Shown: one piece after another, positions 26,574 through 35,175 of the stretch | Layout of the letters: each line of letters starts with the position of its first letter | Numbering within the stretch: the first letter of the stretch is position 1 | Notes under the pieces: generated by a model | The model's database searches: none | What the model was told of the DNA's origin: nothing | Seen by the model: only the letters and a program-made list of their open reading frames with translations | Source: Melghirimyces thermohalophilus | Lineage (GTDB): Bacteria; Bacillota; Bacilli; Thermoactinomycetales; DSM-45169 | Assembly (NCBI RefSeq): GCF_900102685.1 | Contig: NZ_FMZA01000010.1 | Location: forward strand, 1 to 64,000 | DNA: 64,000 bases | Reading direction: 5' to 3' | Position numbers and translations under genes: made by a program

Positions 26574-27119
26574 ATGACGGGTCTGGAGAAGGTGGATGGT
26601 TTGTTTTATCGCCACACGATCGATTTGTTGAAGAAGCGGGGAGTGACGTTGACCGATATTGCGACCATCGTCTTCGACCTGCAGCATCCATATAACGACC
26701 AGTTGGATCTGCAAACATGCCTTGAAAGCGTAGAGCATGTTATGCAAAAACGGGAAGTGCAGCATGCGTTGATCACCGGGGTCGCCCTGGATGAACTGGC
26801 TGAGCGACACCGTCTTCCCACTCCCTTACAAGAAATGATGGAAGTGGACGAACCGCTGTACGGAATCGATGAGATTTTAGCCCTATCCATCACCAATGTT
26901 TATGGGACGATCGGATTGACCAGTTTCGGCTATCTGGACAAAACCAAGGAGGGTGTGATTCAAAAGCTGAACAACCACGGCGGGAGGATCCACGTCTTTC
27001 TTGATGATTTGATCGCGGGGGTCGCCGCTGCGGCTTCCGCGCGGATCGCCCATGAAAATCCGGATATGGGTCGCTATCTCGCTGATGCGAAAGGAAGTGG
27101 CAAAGGGCCGGTCGAATGA
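26574..27119 (+). CDS. PgpA-domain phosphatase, YutG-like
   Basis: 181 residues; the region LKKRGVTLTDIATIVFDLQ followed by VDEPLYGIDEILALSITNVY and HGGRIHVFLDDLIAGV matches YutG-type phosphatidylglycerophosphatase A proteins, which dephosphorylate PGP to phosphatidylglycerol. The ATG has a poor ribosome site; a TTG at 26601 behind GAAGGTGG is an alternative start that would shorten it by nine residues. It follows dnaE by nine bases and its stop lies inside a terminator. Confidence 0.88.
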   Translation: MTGLEKVDGLFYRHTIDLLKKRGVTLTDIATIVFDLQHPYNDQLDLQTCLESVEHVMQKREVQHALITGVALDELAERHRLPTPLQEMMEVDEPLYGIDEILALSITNVYGTIGLTSFGYLDKTKEGVIQKLNNHGGRIHVFLDDLIAGVAAAASARIAHENPDMGRYLADAKGSGKGPVE

Positions 27120-27130
27120 TCGGTCTTTTT
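27106..27130 (+). terminator. Terminator overlapping the pgpA stop codon
   Basis: GGCCGGTC pairs with GATCGGTC (two G-U pairs) around a GAAT loop and continues into six T. The TGA stop is part of the loop and descending arm. Confidence 0.78.
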
Positions 27131-27200
27131 TGTATGCTCGGGTTTCAAAGGGGGCATTCCCACCCAGAATGGTTAGAAACAAGCCGCGAGGAGGGATGGC

Positions 27201-27401
27201 ATGGGTTGCTGGTTGGTTCAGCTCTCCGATGGACAACAGGCTCTGATCACGGATGAAGACTGGATTCCCCGGGATCTGGAGTCTTATCGGCTCCTTCAGA
27301 TGAGGAACCGTCGATATCAACAGAGGCTGCAGCAGATTTCCACGAATATCTTTGGAGAGTGGTCCGATTTTCTCGGACCGGAATCTGAGGTCTCGCCATA
27401 A
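27201..27401 (+). CDS. Small hypothetical protein
   Basis: 66 residues, soluble, with a Gln/Arg-rich helix (LLQMRNRRYQQRLQQISTNI) and acidic ends. A good GAGGAGGG ribosome site lies before the ATG. It sits alone between the pgpA terminator and the promoter of the sulfate operon. No family recognised; coding status rests on the ribosome site and composition. Confidence 0.55.
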   Translation: MGCWLVQLSDGQQALITDEDWIPRDLESYRLLQMRNRRYQQRLQQISTNIFGEWSDFLGPESEVSP

Positions 27402-27438
27402 ATGTATAAAATCCGATCAAAAAACTAGGTAAATATGG

Positions 27439-27467
27439 TTGACTTCCTATCGGCCACCCTCTAAGAT
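27439..27467 (+). promoter_or_regulatory. Sigma-A promoter of the sulfate operon
   Basis: TTGACT (27439-27444), a 17-base spacer and TAAGAT (27462-27467) place the transcription start just before the SAM riboswitch. Confidence 0.8.
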
Positions 27468-27477
27468 AGAAATAAAT

Positions 27478-27639
27478 CTTATCCAGAGCGGCGGAGGGAC
27501 CTGGCCCGATGAAGTCCGGCAACCTGCAGCTGTAAGGTGCCACATCCAGCAAAATGGGAGCCATTTTGGAAGATAAGTAAGATGGTAAGGATGATACCTT
27601 CTCACCTTCAAGTCTCTCCAAAATGGGAAGGCTTTTTTT
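27478..27639 (+). promoter_or_regulatory. SAM-I (S-box) riboswitch with terminator
   Basis: Conserved S-box landmarks in order: CTTATC opening P1 (27478), CAGAG, GGAGGGACCTGGCCCGATGA, CCGGCAACC, AGGTGCCACATCC, and GATAAG closing P1 (27572-27577). Downstream an intrinsic terminator forms from 27610-27619 with 27625-27634 and a seven-T tract. The P4 3' arm (27561-27570) is exactly complementary to 27617-27626 inside the terminator, giving the alternative antiterminator fold. SAM binding should stop transcription; low SAM opens the operon. Confidence 0.95.
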
Positions 27640-27663
27640 ATTCCTGGAGGGAGGGGAACCGGG

Positions 27664-27822
27664 ATGTCCGACAAAAAGAAGGCATCCGACAATGGTTATG
27701 AAACTGTCACCGAGCGGATCCGGGAGATGCTGGACGGGATGCGATACGGATCGATTACATTGGTTGTACAGGACGGCCAGGTGATCCAACTGGAAAAAAA
27801 CGAAAAAATGCGCTTGAAATGA
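27664..27822 (+). CDS. yezD: YezD family protein (DUF2292)
   Basis: 52 residues: ERIREMLDGMRYGSITLVVQ and DGQVIQLEKNEKMRL match the small YezD/DUF2292 family, whose members are often the first gene in S-box or CymR-controlled sulfur operons. No enzymatic motif; function unknown. Ribosome site GGAGGGAGG precedes the ATG. It is the only gene between the riboswitch and a strong hairpin at 27854, so it may be made in excess over the rest of the operon. Confidence 0.85.
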   Translation: MSDKKKASDNGYETVTERIREMLDGMRYGSITLVVQDGQVIQLEKNEKMRLK

Positions 27823-27853
27823 GCGGAACGCATCCGCTGACCGGAGAAACCGG

Positions 27854-27896
27854 AGGCGGCCCGCACCACATCAGCTGTGGTGTGGGCCGCCTTTTT
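27854..27896 (+). terminator. Intra-operon terminator hairpin, yezD-cysH
   Basis: A 17-base stem (27854-27870 with 27876-27892, one G-U) with a five-base loop and five T lies 30 bases after yezD and 20 before cysH. It should end part of the transcripts. Confidence 0.8.
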
Positions 27897-27916
27897 GCTG
27901 AAAAGGAGGGACTCGA

Positions 27917-28633
27917 ATGGATGTTCAACTCACATATGAAACCTGGGAGAAGGAAAAACCCGTCTTTTCCATCGACAATGAGAGCAAAGGCGCAGTGAAC
28001 GCGCTGGAGTGGGCTTACAGCCACTACGGGGACGAGCTGGTGTACGCCTGCAGTTTTGGGGCGGAAAGCATGGTGTTAATCGATTTGATCGCGCTCATCC
28101 GCTCCGATGCCCGGCTAATCTTTTTGGATACCGGACTTCATTTTCGCGAGACGGATCAGGTGATCGCTGCCGTCCAACAACGATATCCCAACATGAATAT
28201 CGACCGGCTCCGACCGGACTTGTCTCTGGAGGAGCAGGCGGAGGCTTTCGGCGACAAACTGTGGGAGCGGGATCCGGACCGGTGTTGCCACTTAAGGAAA
28301 ATTGTCCCTCTGGAGCGGGCGTTGACAGGCAGGTCCGCCTGGATTTCCGGGTTGCGCCGGGCCCAGTCTCCAACCCGTCAGAACATGCAATTTATCAACC
28401 GTGACGAACGCTTCCGCTCCATCAAAATCTGTCCCTTAATCCATTGGAGTTGGAAGGATGTCTGGGATTACATCCATAAACATGATCTTCCCTACAATTC
28501 GTTGCACGACCAAGGCTATCCCAGTATCGGCTGTGTTCCCTGCACCCGTCCGGTGGCGGAAGGGGAAGATCTCCGGGCGGGCCGGTGGTCCGGCAGGTCA
28601 AAGACGGAGTGCGGCCTGCACACTACCCGGTAA
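27917..28633 (+). CDS. cysH: Phosphoadenylyl/adenylyl-sulfate reductase
   Basis: 238 residues. It reduces activated sulfate (APS or PAPS) to sulfite with thioredoxin. PP-loop-type nucleotide site SFGAESMVLIDLIA near 40; cysteine pairs CC in DPDRCCHLRKI near 120 and CVPC near 204 would bind a [4Fe-4S] cluster, and the catalytic C-terminal ECGLH is present. The four cluster cysteines favour APS use, as in B. subtilis, although cysC in this operon means PAPS could be made. Confidence 0.93.
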   Translation: MDVQLTYETWEKEKPVFSIDNESKGAVNALEWAYSHYGDELVYACSFGAESMVLIDLIALIRSDARLIFLDTGLHFRETDQVIAAVQQRYPNMNIDRLRPDLSLEEQAEAFGDKLWERDPDRCCHLRKIVPLERALTGRSAWISGLRRAQSPTRQNMQFINRDERFRSIKICPLIHWSWKDVWDYIHKHDLPYNSLHDQGYPSIGCVPCTRPVAEGEDLRAGRWSGRSKTECGLHTTR

Positions 28634-28648
28634 AGGAATGGGAAATCC

Positions 28649-29728
28649 ATGACTGCGATCGTCACCGGTTTCGTCGTCGCCTTTTTCTTTGCCGTCAACA
28701 TCGGAGCGAGCGGGGCAGCTGCCGCGATGGGTGTCGCTTACGGAGCAGGTGCCGTCCGACGCCGTCAGGCCGCCCTTTGGATCAGTGGAGCAGGGGTGTT
28801 TGCCGGGGCGGCCCTTGGGGGAGGTGAAGTGGTTCGGACAATCGGGTCGGGAATCGTACCCGAATGGATCATGACCGTCCAGTTGGCGGTGCTGATTCTG
28901 GCCGCCGCTTGTTCCTCTCTTTTTATCGCCAATCGTCTGGGCATCCCTCTTTCCACCAGCGAGGTGACGGTTGGGTCGGTGGTGGGAGCGGGGGTCGCCT
29001 TGCAAAAAGTGTATTGGTCCCATTTGGCTGGCATTATCGCCTTTTGGCTTTTGGTTCCCTTGACCGCTTTTCTCCTCGCCTTTGTTACGGGAAAAGCCGT
29101 GATCGCGGCGGAACATCGTTTCCCCGCCATTCGCAAGGGAAATCGCAGCCGCTGGTTGGCCCTGCTACTGGTTGGGACTGGATTTTTGGAGGCATTTGCC
29201 GCCGGGATGAACAATGTGGCCAATGCTGTGGGACCCTTAGTCGGGGCAGGACTGCTTACGGTTTCCGAGGGGATTTTATACGGCGGGTTTTTTGTTGCCC
29301 TGGGGTCGATCCTTCTCGGCGGCAGGGTGTTGGAGACCAACGGAAAGCGGATAACCAACTTGTCTATGGTGGAGGGGAGCGCCGTCTCGGGAACGGGGGC
29401 GATGTTGGTGGCGGGGGCCTCCCTCATCGGCATCCCGGTACCCCTGACTCAGGTGACCACCTCCGCCATCATCGGTGTAGGTACGGCACGAAAAGGCTTT
29501 TCCTTGTGGCAGCAGAATGTGGTCAAACAATTGTTGCAGGTATGGGTGGTGTCGCCGGTCTTCTCTCTGGTGATCGCCTATGGTCTGGTCGAAGGATTGG
29601 TGAGGGGCGATTTCTACTCCGTGATCGCCGTGACCAGCGTCTTTTTGGCTACACTGGGTTCGATCAGTCTAATTCAAACCGTGCGACGGGAAAAACGTTC
29701 TCTCCATGAACATGGCGGGGGAATTTGA
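28649..29728 (+). CDS. cysP: PiT-family permease, CysP-type sulfate transporter
   Basis: 359 residues, about ten membrane helices, with the two inverted PiT signature repeats: AVNIGASGAAAAMGVAYGAG near 15 and AGMNNVANAVGPLVGAGLL near 186. PiT proteins carry phosphate, but the CysP branch in sulfate operons carries sulfate; position between cysH and sat argues for sulfate. Starts 15 bases after cysH. Confidence 0.88.
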   Translation: MTAIVTGFVVAFFFAVNIGASGAAAAMGVAYGAGAVRRRQAALWISGAGVFAGAALGGGEVVRTIGSGIVPEWIMTVQLAVLILAAACSSLFIANRLGIPLSTSEVTVGSVVGAGVALQKVYWSHLAGIIAFWLLVPLTAFLLAFVTGKAVIAAEHRFPAIRKGNRSRWLALLLVGTGFLEAFAAGMNNVANAVGPLVGAGLLTVSEGILYGGFFVALGSILLGGRVLETNGKRITNLSMVEGSAVSGTGAMLVAGASLIGIPVPLTQVTTSAIIGVGTARKGFSLWQQNVVKQLLQVWVVSPVFSLVIAYGLVEGLVRGDFYSVIAVTSVFLATLGSISLIQTVRREKRSLHEHGGGI

Positions 29729-29954
29729 ATCACGAAAGGTGATATTCCGGAAAAGGGGATGCGTTGGACCGAAATAGCTACTTTACCTCTGCCCGAAGAC
29801 GGAAGGGGTCGGGGGGCGGAGGGGTCCGGCGAGACTTGTCCTATGGGTGCAAGGGAATGTGGGGGCGAACCTCGCCTCAGGTCGCGTGAAAAGTTGCACA
29901 CATACCAGCCGTTTTCATATATCGGATCATCAATATCAACGAGGGGGCATTTAT
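29729..29954 (+). other. GC- and purine-rich leader before sat
   Basis: 226 bases between cysP and sat, unusually long for this operon. It contains a hairpin (29786-29794 with 29814-29822) and several G-runs. I do not recognise a riboswitch or T-box. A translated reading frame in phase with sat runs through part of it but lacks a ribosome site. Confidence 0.4.
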
Positions 29955-31100
29955 ATGAGCAGCCATCCACATGGAGGAACATTGATCAACCGGTGGCGTC
30001 CGGATGTGGAGACAGAATCGATTCAACAGGAAGTGGAACTGGACGCCTTTGCCTTGAGTGATCTGGAACTGATCGGAGTTGGAGCTTTCAGTCCACTCAC
30101 CGGTTTTCTCGGTGAAAAGGAGTACCGATCGGTGGTGGATCACATGCGATTGAGCAACGGTCTGCCTTGGTCGATTCCTATCACCCTACCCGTTTCCCGG
30201 GAAAAAGCGGACCAATTGAGAATCGGCCAACGGGTGAAGTTGGTGAAGGATGGAGTCCTCTACGGGGTGCTTCAACTAGAGGAGAAGTACTCTCCCGACA
30301 AAGAGTGGGAGGCAAAACAAGTGTATCTGACGACGGAAACGGATCATCCCGGCGTGGCTAAACTTTTCTCTCGACCGGAGATCTACCTGGCCGGTCCGAT
30401 CGAACTGGTGCGCCGGCCGGCCAAACGTTTTGCCGATCGCCATCTGGATCCTGCGGATACCCGCAAAATCTTTGCCGATAAAGGGTGGAAAACGATCGTC
30501 GGTTTTCAGACGCGCAACCCGGTCCACCGAGCCCATGAATACATCCAGAAGACGGCCTTGGAGACGGTGGACGGTCTGTTTCTCAATCCGCTGGTGGGTG
30601 AGACCAAAGCAGGCGATATTCCAGCACCGGTACGGATGGAAAGTTATGAAGTTTTGCTGGAACACTATTATCCCGCCGGACGGGTCTTTTTGGCCGTCTT
30701 TCCCGCCGCCATGCGCTATGCCGGACCGCGGGAAGCGATTTTTCATGCGTTGGTGAGAAAGAACTTCGGCTGCACCCACTTTATCGTGGGCCGGGATCAT
30801 GCCGGTGTTGGCAACTACTACGGCACCTATGACTCGCAAAAGATTTTCTCGGAATTCACCCCAGAGGAACTGGGGATTACGCCCCTTTTCTTTGAACACA
30901 GTTTCTATTGTCGCAAATGCGAAAATATGGCCTCCACCAAAACCTGTCCCCATGGAAACGAAGACCATGTCGTATTGTCCGGGACTAAAGTGCGGGAGAT
31001 GCTCCGCAACGGGGAGCGGCCGCCGGCTACCTTCAGCCGGCCGGAAGTGGCCGATGTATTGATTCGCGGATTGCAAAAGGAGACGCAGACCACCGGTTAA
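29955..31100 (+). CDS. sat: Sulfate adenylyltransferase
   Basis: 381 residues, homo-oligomeric ATP sulfurylase making APS from sulfate and [17 protein letters not shown] near 182 (QTRNPxHxxH) and [12 protein letters not shown] near 277 are the nucleotide and sulfate motifs. Cys residues in [16 protein letters not shown] form the zinc-like C-terminal knot. Start is the ATG at 29955 with GAGGGGG seven bases upstream, giving the length of B. subtilis Sat. Confidence 0.95.
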   Translation: MSSHPHGGTLINRWRPDVETESIQQEVELDAFALSDLELIGVGAFSPLTGFLGEKEYRSVVDHMRLSNGLPWSIPITLPVSREKADQLRIGQRVKLVKDGVLYGVLQLEEKYSPDKEWEAKQVYLTTETDHPGVAKLFSRPEIYLAGPIELVRRPAKRFADRHLDPADTRKIFADKGWKTIVGFQTRNPVHRAHEYIQKTALETVDGLFLNPLVGETKAGDIPAPVRMESYEVLLEHYYPAGRVFLAVFPAAMRYAGPREAIFHALVRKNFGCTHFIVGRDHAGVGNYYGTYDSQKIFSEFTPEELGITPLFFEHSFYCRKCENMASTKTCPHGNEDHVVLSGTKVREMLRNGERPPATFSRPEVADVLIRGLQKETQTTG

Positions 31101-31112
31101 GGAGGGAAAAAC

Positions 31113-31721
31113 ATGGCCACAAACATCGTTTGGCATGAAGCCGCCGTCACCAAAGCGGAACGCAGACAAAAAAATGGTCACGGGAGCGCTGTTCTCTGGT
31201 TTACGGGGTTGTCGGGGTCGGGCAAGTCGACCCTGGCCAATGCTCTGGATCGACGCCTAAACGAACTGGGGGTAAAAAGTTACGTACTGGATGGAGACAA
31301 CATTCGACATGGACTGAATAAAGACTTGGGATTTTCGCCGAAGGATCGCAAGGAGAATATCCGGCGCATCGGTGAAGTGGCAAAATTGCTGGTGGACAGT
31401 GGACAATTTGCCCTGACCGCCTTTATTTCTCCCTATCGGAAAGATCGTCAGCACGTTCGCCGGCTGTTGGAGGAAGGGGAGTTTATTGAGATCTACGTAC
31501 GTTGCTCCCTCGATGAATGTGAGCGGCGGGATCCAAAAGGGCTTTACCAAAAAGCGCGAACAGGTGAGATTCCACAATTTACCGGGGTGAGCGCCCCCTA
31601 CGAAAAACCGCTGTCGCCGGAATGGACCATCGATACCGAAGGATCGACAGTGGAGGAATCTGTGGACTGCATGTTGGATTGGTTGCGACAACGGAGATTG
31701 ATTCCTGGGATCAAGGATTGA
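31113..31721 (+). CDS. cysC: Adenylyl-sulfate kinase
   Basis: 202 residues. Phosphorylates APS to PAPS. P-loop [16 protein letters not shown] near 30, APS-binding [20 protein letters not shown] near 65 and [17 protein letters not shown] near 143 are canonical. GGAGGG ribosome site, 12 bases after sat. Confidence 0.96.
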   Translation: MATNIVWHEAAVTKAERRQKNGHGSAVLWFTGLSGSGKSTLANALDRRLNELGVKSYVLDGDNIRHGLNKDLGFSPKDRKENIRRIGEVAKLLVDSGQFALTAFISPYRKDRQHVRRLLEEGEFIEIYVRCSLDECERRDPKGLYQKARTGEIPQFTGVSAPYEKPLSPEWTIDTEGSTVEESVDCMLDWLRQRRLIPGIKD

Positions 31722-31733
31722 GGAGGTAGGGCC

Positions 31734-33368
31734 GTGGCTTACGAAAAACACTGGGCAAACAACGACAAGATCAATGCTACAGAGAAACAGAAGTTAAAGA
31801 TGGATGGTTTGGAGATCTTTCAAAAGATTCCAGAGTATGCCCGATCGGGCTTTGCATCGATTCCTAAAGAAGAGTGGCCGATGTTTAAATGGGCTGGCCT
31901 CTATCTGCAACGCCCCCGGGAAGAGGGATACTTCATGATGCGGGTCTGCATCCCCTCCGGTATTCTCAACTATGACCAGGTGGTGACGCTGGCTGGAATC
32001 GCCCGGGATTACGGTCGGGGGATTTACGATATCACCACCCGGCAGGCGGTCCAGTTTCACTGGTTGCGGATTGAGGACATTCCTGACATTTTTGAGCGCC
32101 TGAAACGAGTGGGGCTGTCTACTGCCGGCGCCTGTGGGGATATCACCCGCAATATCGTGGGCAATCCCTTGGCGGGGATCGACCCTGACGAGCTGTTGGA
32201 CACCACTCCTATCGTTCGTGAAGTATATGAAACCTTTCAGCACAACCCCGACTTTTCCAACCTGCCTCGAAAGTACAAGGTATCGATCAGCGCCAACCAA
32301 AAAAACGCATCGAATGCGGAGATCAACTGTGTCGCCTTTACCCCGGCGGTGAAGACCATCGATGGGGAAGAGGTGAAAGGTTTCCACGTGAAGGTGGGCG
32401 GCGGGCTATCCTCCCGTCCGTATCTGGCGGAGACGCTGGACCTCTTCATCCGGCCCGAAGAGGTGAAGAAAGTGACCGTGGCCATCACCACCATCTTTAG
32501 GGACTATGGCTACCGAGAAAAGCGCACCCGAAACCGCTTAAAATTCCTGATAGCGGACTGGGGTCCGGAAAGATTTAAGGAGAAAGTGCTGGAATACACC
32601 GGGCCCTTGCCGACAAAGGGCACCGATATGTTGACGGATTGGAACGCTGGTTACTTTTACGGCGTCCATCCGCAAAAACAAGAGGGGCTCAATTATATCG
32701 GCTTAAACGTGCCGATGGGACGCCTCACAGCCGATGAGGTGCTGGAGCTGGCCCGCGTGTCTAATAAGTACGGTAACGGGGAAATCCGCAACTGCAGCTC
32801 ACAAAACCTCGTGATTCCCCATGTGCCTGACGACCAGGTAGAAACCCTTTTGCAGGAGGAGATCTTTAAGCGGATCTCGGTCGATCCACCGAAATTTATC
32901 GGGTATGCCGTCTCGTGCACCGGGATCGAGTACTGCAACCTGGCCTTGGTGGAAACCAAGGAAAGAATGCGTAAGATCGCGGAATTTCTGGATAAGCAAG
33001 TGGAGGTGGACGTACCGGTCCGCATCCATATGGTGGGCTGCCCCAACTCCTGCGGCCAACGTCAGATCGCAGATATCGGGTTGCAGGGGATCAAAATGAA
33101 ATCCAAGGAGACCAAAGAGTTGGTCGACGCCTTTGAGATTCACGTAGGCGGCACCCTGAAGCAGGGGGGAGAGTTTAATCGAAAGCTAAAGGGAAAGATC
33201 GATAGCCAACACCTCCCCGCAGTGCTGAAACAGTTCCTGCTTCATTTTAAGGAGCAAAAACAGCCGGAAGAGTCTTTTCACTCCTTTGTTCATCGGGTCG
33301 GGGTCGACAAGTTGCAACAGGTTTTAGATGAGATTCTGGAGCGAACCCTTCCTAAAGTGGCTTCCTGA
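31734..33368 (+). CDS. sir: Nitrite/sulfite reductase, siroheme and [4Fe-4S]
   Basis: 544 residues, reducing sulfite to sulfide with electrons from ferredoxin. Siroheme/Fe-S ligands are visible as CTGIEYC (Cx5C, near 397) and CPNSC (Cx3C, near 433); the duplicated parachute domains run from TTRQAVQFHWLRIEDIP near 100 and NCSSQNLVIPHVPD near 350. Operon context (sulfate genes and siroheme synthesis) favours sulfite over nitrite. Start is GTG behind GGAGG. Confidence 0.92.
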   Translation: MAYEKHWANNDKINATEKQKLKMDGLEIFQKIPEYARSGFASIPKEEWPMFKWAGLYLQRPREEGYFMMRVCIPSGILNYDQVVTLAGIARDYGRGIYDITTRQAVQFHWLRIEDIPDIFERLKRVGLSTAGACGDITRNIVGNPLAGIDPDELLDTTPIVREVYETFQHNPDFSNLPRKYKVSISANQKNASNAEINCVAFTPAVKTIDGEEVKGFHVKVGGGLSSRPYLAETLDLFIRPEEVKKVTVAITTIFRDYGYREKRTRNRLKFLIADWGPERFKEKVLEYTGPLPTKGTDMLTDWNAGYFYGVHPQKQEGLNYIGLNVPMGRLTADEVLELARVSNKYGNGEIRNCSSQNLVIPHVPDDQVETLLQEEIFKRISVDPPKFIGYAVSCTGIEYCNLALVETKERMRKIAEFLDKQVEVDVPVRIHMVGCPNSCGQRQIADIGLQGIKMKSKETKELVDAFEIHVGGTLKQGGEFNRKLKGKIDSQHLPAVLKQFLLHFKEQKQPEESFHSFVHRVGVDKLQQVLDEILERTLPKVAS

Positions 33369-33381
33369 GGGGGGTGTCCAG

Positions 33382-33594
33382 GTGTATCTCTACCGTTTTA
33401 AAGTGGCGGCGGAAGGGGAGAGAATTCCCGTCATCATCGCCGCTGGAGATGATCAGGAAGCATTCCAACTGGTCGATACAGAGCTGGAGAAATATTTTCT
33501 ACGCATGCCTGACGTGGAGGATGTCACCCTTTACGAGAAAAAGCGGATTGGTAAAGGGGGCGGATATGTCCTTTACGAGGAGGAACAGAGCTGA
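33382..33594 (+). CDS. DUF3906 family protein
   Basis: 70 residues. VYLYRFKVAAEGERIPVIIA, FQLVDTELEKYFLRMPD and VTLYEKKRIGKGGGYVLYEE match the small DUF3906 family that accompanies Fer-type sulfite reductase in Bacillales. Start chosen at GTG 33382 because GAGGGGGG ends seven bases before it. Function unknown; a helper for the reductase or siroheme step is inferred from context. Confidence 0.82.
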   Translation: MYLYRFKVAAEGERIPVIIAAGDDQEAFQLVDTELEKYFLRMPDVEDVTLYEKKRIGKGGGYVLYEEEQS

Positions 33595-33614
33595 CATGTC
33601 GGGAGGGTTTGTCG

Positions 33615-34403
33615 ATGGGTAAAGTGTATCTGGTGGGGGCGGGTCCCGGTGACCCCGAACTGATCACGGTGAAAGGTGTGCGTTGCATCCGGGAAGCGGA
33701 TATCATCCTTTATGATCGTCTGGTGAATCAGGAGCTATTGGAATATGCCCGACCGGGGGCGGACCTCCTCTACTGCGGCAAGCTGCCCCAAACCAACACC
33801 TTGAAACAGGAGACAATCAACCGGTTTTTGACGAAACACGCCCTGGCGGGTCGGGTCGTCACCCGGTTGAAGGGGGGCGACCCCTTTGTCTACGGTCGGG
33901 GCGGGGAAGAGGCGGAGAGCCTGGTTCGCCACGGGGTTCCCTTTGAGGTGATCCCCGGGATCACCGCGGGAATCGCCGCCCCCGCCTATGCCGGCATACC
34001 AGTTACCCACAGGGATTTTGCCTCCACCTTTGCCTTTGTCACTGGACACCGGAAAAAAGGAGAGGCTGAAGAGTTGAGGTGGGAGCACCTGGCCCGGGGG
34101 GTGGATACCCTAGCCATTTACATGGGGGTAAAAAACCTCCCTCGGATTCGGGAGAAACTCCTGGCCTTTGGCCGCGCTCCGGAGACGCCAGTCGCTCTCA
34201 TACACTGGGGAACTACCCGTGGACAGCGAACGGTGACGGGCACCTTGGACGGGGTGGCGGAGCTCGCTCGCCGTCATCAGGTGGAAAATCCCACGCTGAT
34301 CCTCGTGGGGGAGGTGGTCGCCCTCAGGGAGAAACTGGCTTGGTTTGAGTCCTGCATTCAGATGAGCGGGATCGAATCCGCCGTGGAGTCGGCGGGAATC
34401 TAG
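33615..34403 (+). CDS. sumT: Uroporphyrinogen-III C-methyltransferase
   Basis: 262 residues. SAM-dependent double methylation of uroporphyrinogen III to precorrin-2, the branch point to siroheme. VGAGPGDPELITVKG at the N-terminus, LKGGDPFVYGRGGEEAE near 89 and PVTHRDFASTFAFVTGH are family motifs. ATG 33615 is preferred over the TTG at 33609 by ribosome-site spacing. It supplies the cofactor of the sulfite reductase upstream. Confidence 0.95.
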   Translation: MGKVYLVGAGPGDPELITVKGVRCIREADIILYDRLVNQELLEYARPGADLLYCGKLPQTNTLKQETINRFLTKHALAGRVVTRLKGGDPFVYGRGGEEAESLVRHGVPFEVIPGITAGIAAPAYAGIPVTHRDFASTFAFVTGHRKKGEAEELRWEHLARGVDTLAIYMGVKNLPRIREKLLAFGRAPETPVALIHWGTTRGQRTVTGTLDGVAELARRHQVENPTLILVGEVVALREKLAWFESCIQMSGIESAVESAGI

Positions 34404-34445
34404 CATCGAGAAGTTGTCAAACAATGAACCTGTAACTGTTGCATA

Positions 34446-34466
34446 CCGCCGCAAGGCGGCTTTTTT
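34446..34466 (+). terminator. Terminator after sumT
   Basis: CCGCC, a GCAA tetraloop and GGCGG followed by C and six T. Short but with a stabilising GNRA loop; it separates sumT from the precorrin-2 dehydrogenase gene. Confidence 0.7.
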
Positions 34467-34542
34467 ATCCTCCGGATCTTATTTGATATCTGAGTAAAAA
34501 CCAGTAGATGTGATCGATCAGAATGGAAAAGGAGGTGCTCTT

Positions 34543-35112
34543 CTGATTCATACACCGATCATGCTGGATCTCAGCCAAAAGCCGGCTGTGGTGGTCGGAG
34601 GCGGAAAGGTGGCCGCCCGTCGCATTCGCTGGCTTTTGATAGCCGGCGCCTGTGTGACGGTGGTCGCCGAAAGAGCGCAGGAAGCGATTCGGGTCTTGGC
34701 CGCAGAAGGGAAAGTGACTTATCGGGAGAAACCTTTTGCCCCCGCCGATCTAGAAGGGGCTTGGGTGGTGGTGGCCGCAACGGATTCGCCGGAGGTGAAT
34801 CGTAAGGTGGCCGAGTCGGCCGGTGACCGCCAGCTGGTCAATGTGGTGGATCAACCGGACCGGGGCAATTTCCACGTTCCCACCAGCTTGCAACAGGGGT
34901 GGCTTACACTGGCTGTTTCTACCGGCGGGGCCAGTCCGATCTTGGCCGGGATGATCCGGGACAAGCTGGCGGAACAGTTTGATGAAAAATGGGCCGAGGC
35001 GTTAGAAGCCTTGGACGAGGAGAGAAGGGCGATCAAGGGATCTGGACTATGTGAAGAGGAGAAGCGCCATCAGTTGAAGCGGTTGGCCCGAAAATGGTTT
35101 GATTCTCTGTGA
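34543..35112 (+). CDS. ylnF: Precorrin-2 dehydrogenase (siroheme synthase N-domain)
   Basis: About 189 residues; NAD-dependent oxidation of precorrin-2 and probably help with iron insertion to give siroheme. Rossmann motif VVVGGGKVAARRIRWLL near the start, then NVVDQPDRGNFHVPTSLQQG and STGGASPILAGMIRDKL. The start is unusual: a strong AAAGGAGGTG lies just before CTG 34543 (or ATT 34546), which gives the family-typical six to seven residues before MLDL, whereas the GTG at 34510 has no ribosome site and the ATG at 34561 is too far downstream. Last gene of the sulfate module. Confidence 0.9.
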   Translation: MIHTPIMLDLSQKPAVVVGGGKVAARRIRWLLIAGACVTVVAERAQEAIRVLAAEGKVTYREKPFAPADLEGAWVVVAATDSPEVNRKVAESAGDRQLVNVVDQPDRGNFHVPTSLQQGWLTLAVSTGGASPILAGMIRDKLAEQFDEKWAEALEALDEERRAIKGSGLCEEEKRHQLKRLARKWFDSL

Positions 35113-35175
35113 GAACCTGCTGAATTTTTTGCCGATGGATGATAGGAACTCCTTCTTTTCACTCTATTCATTTGC

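Noticed and set aside
29847-29954. A 36-residue N-terminal extension of Sat
   Set aside because: It has no ribosome site and no counterpart in the family; the ATG at 29955 has GAGGGGG seven bases before.
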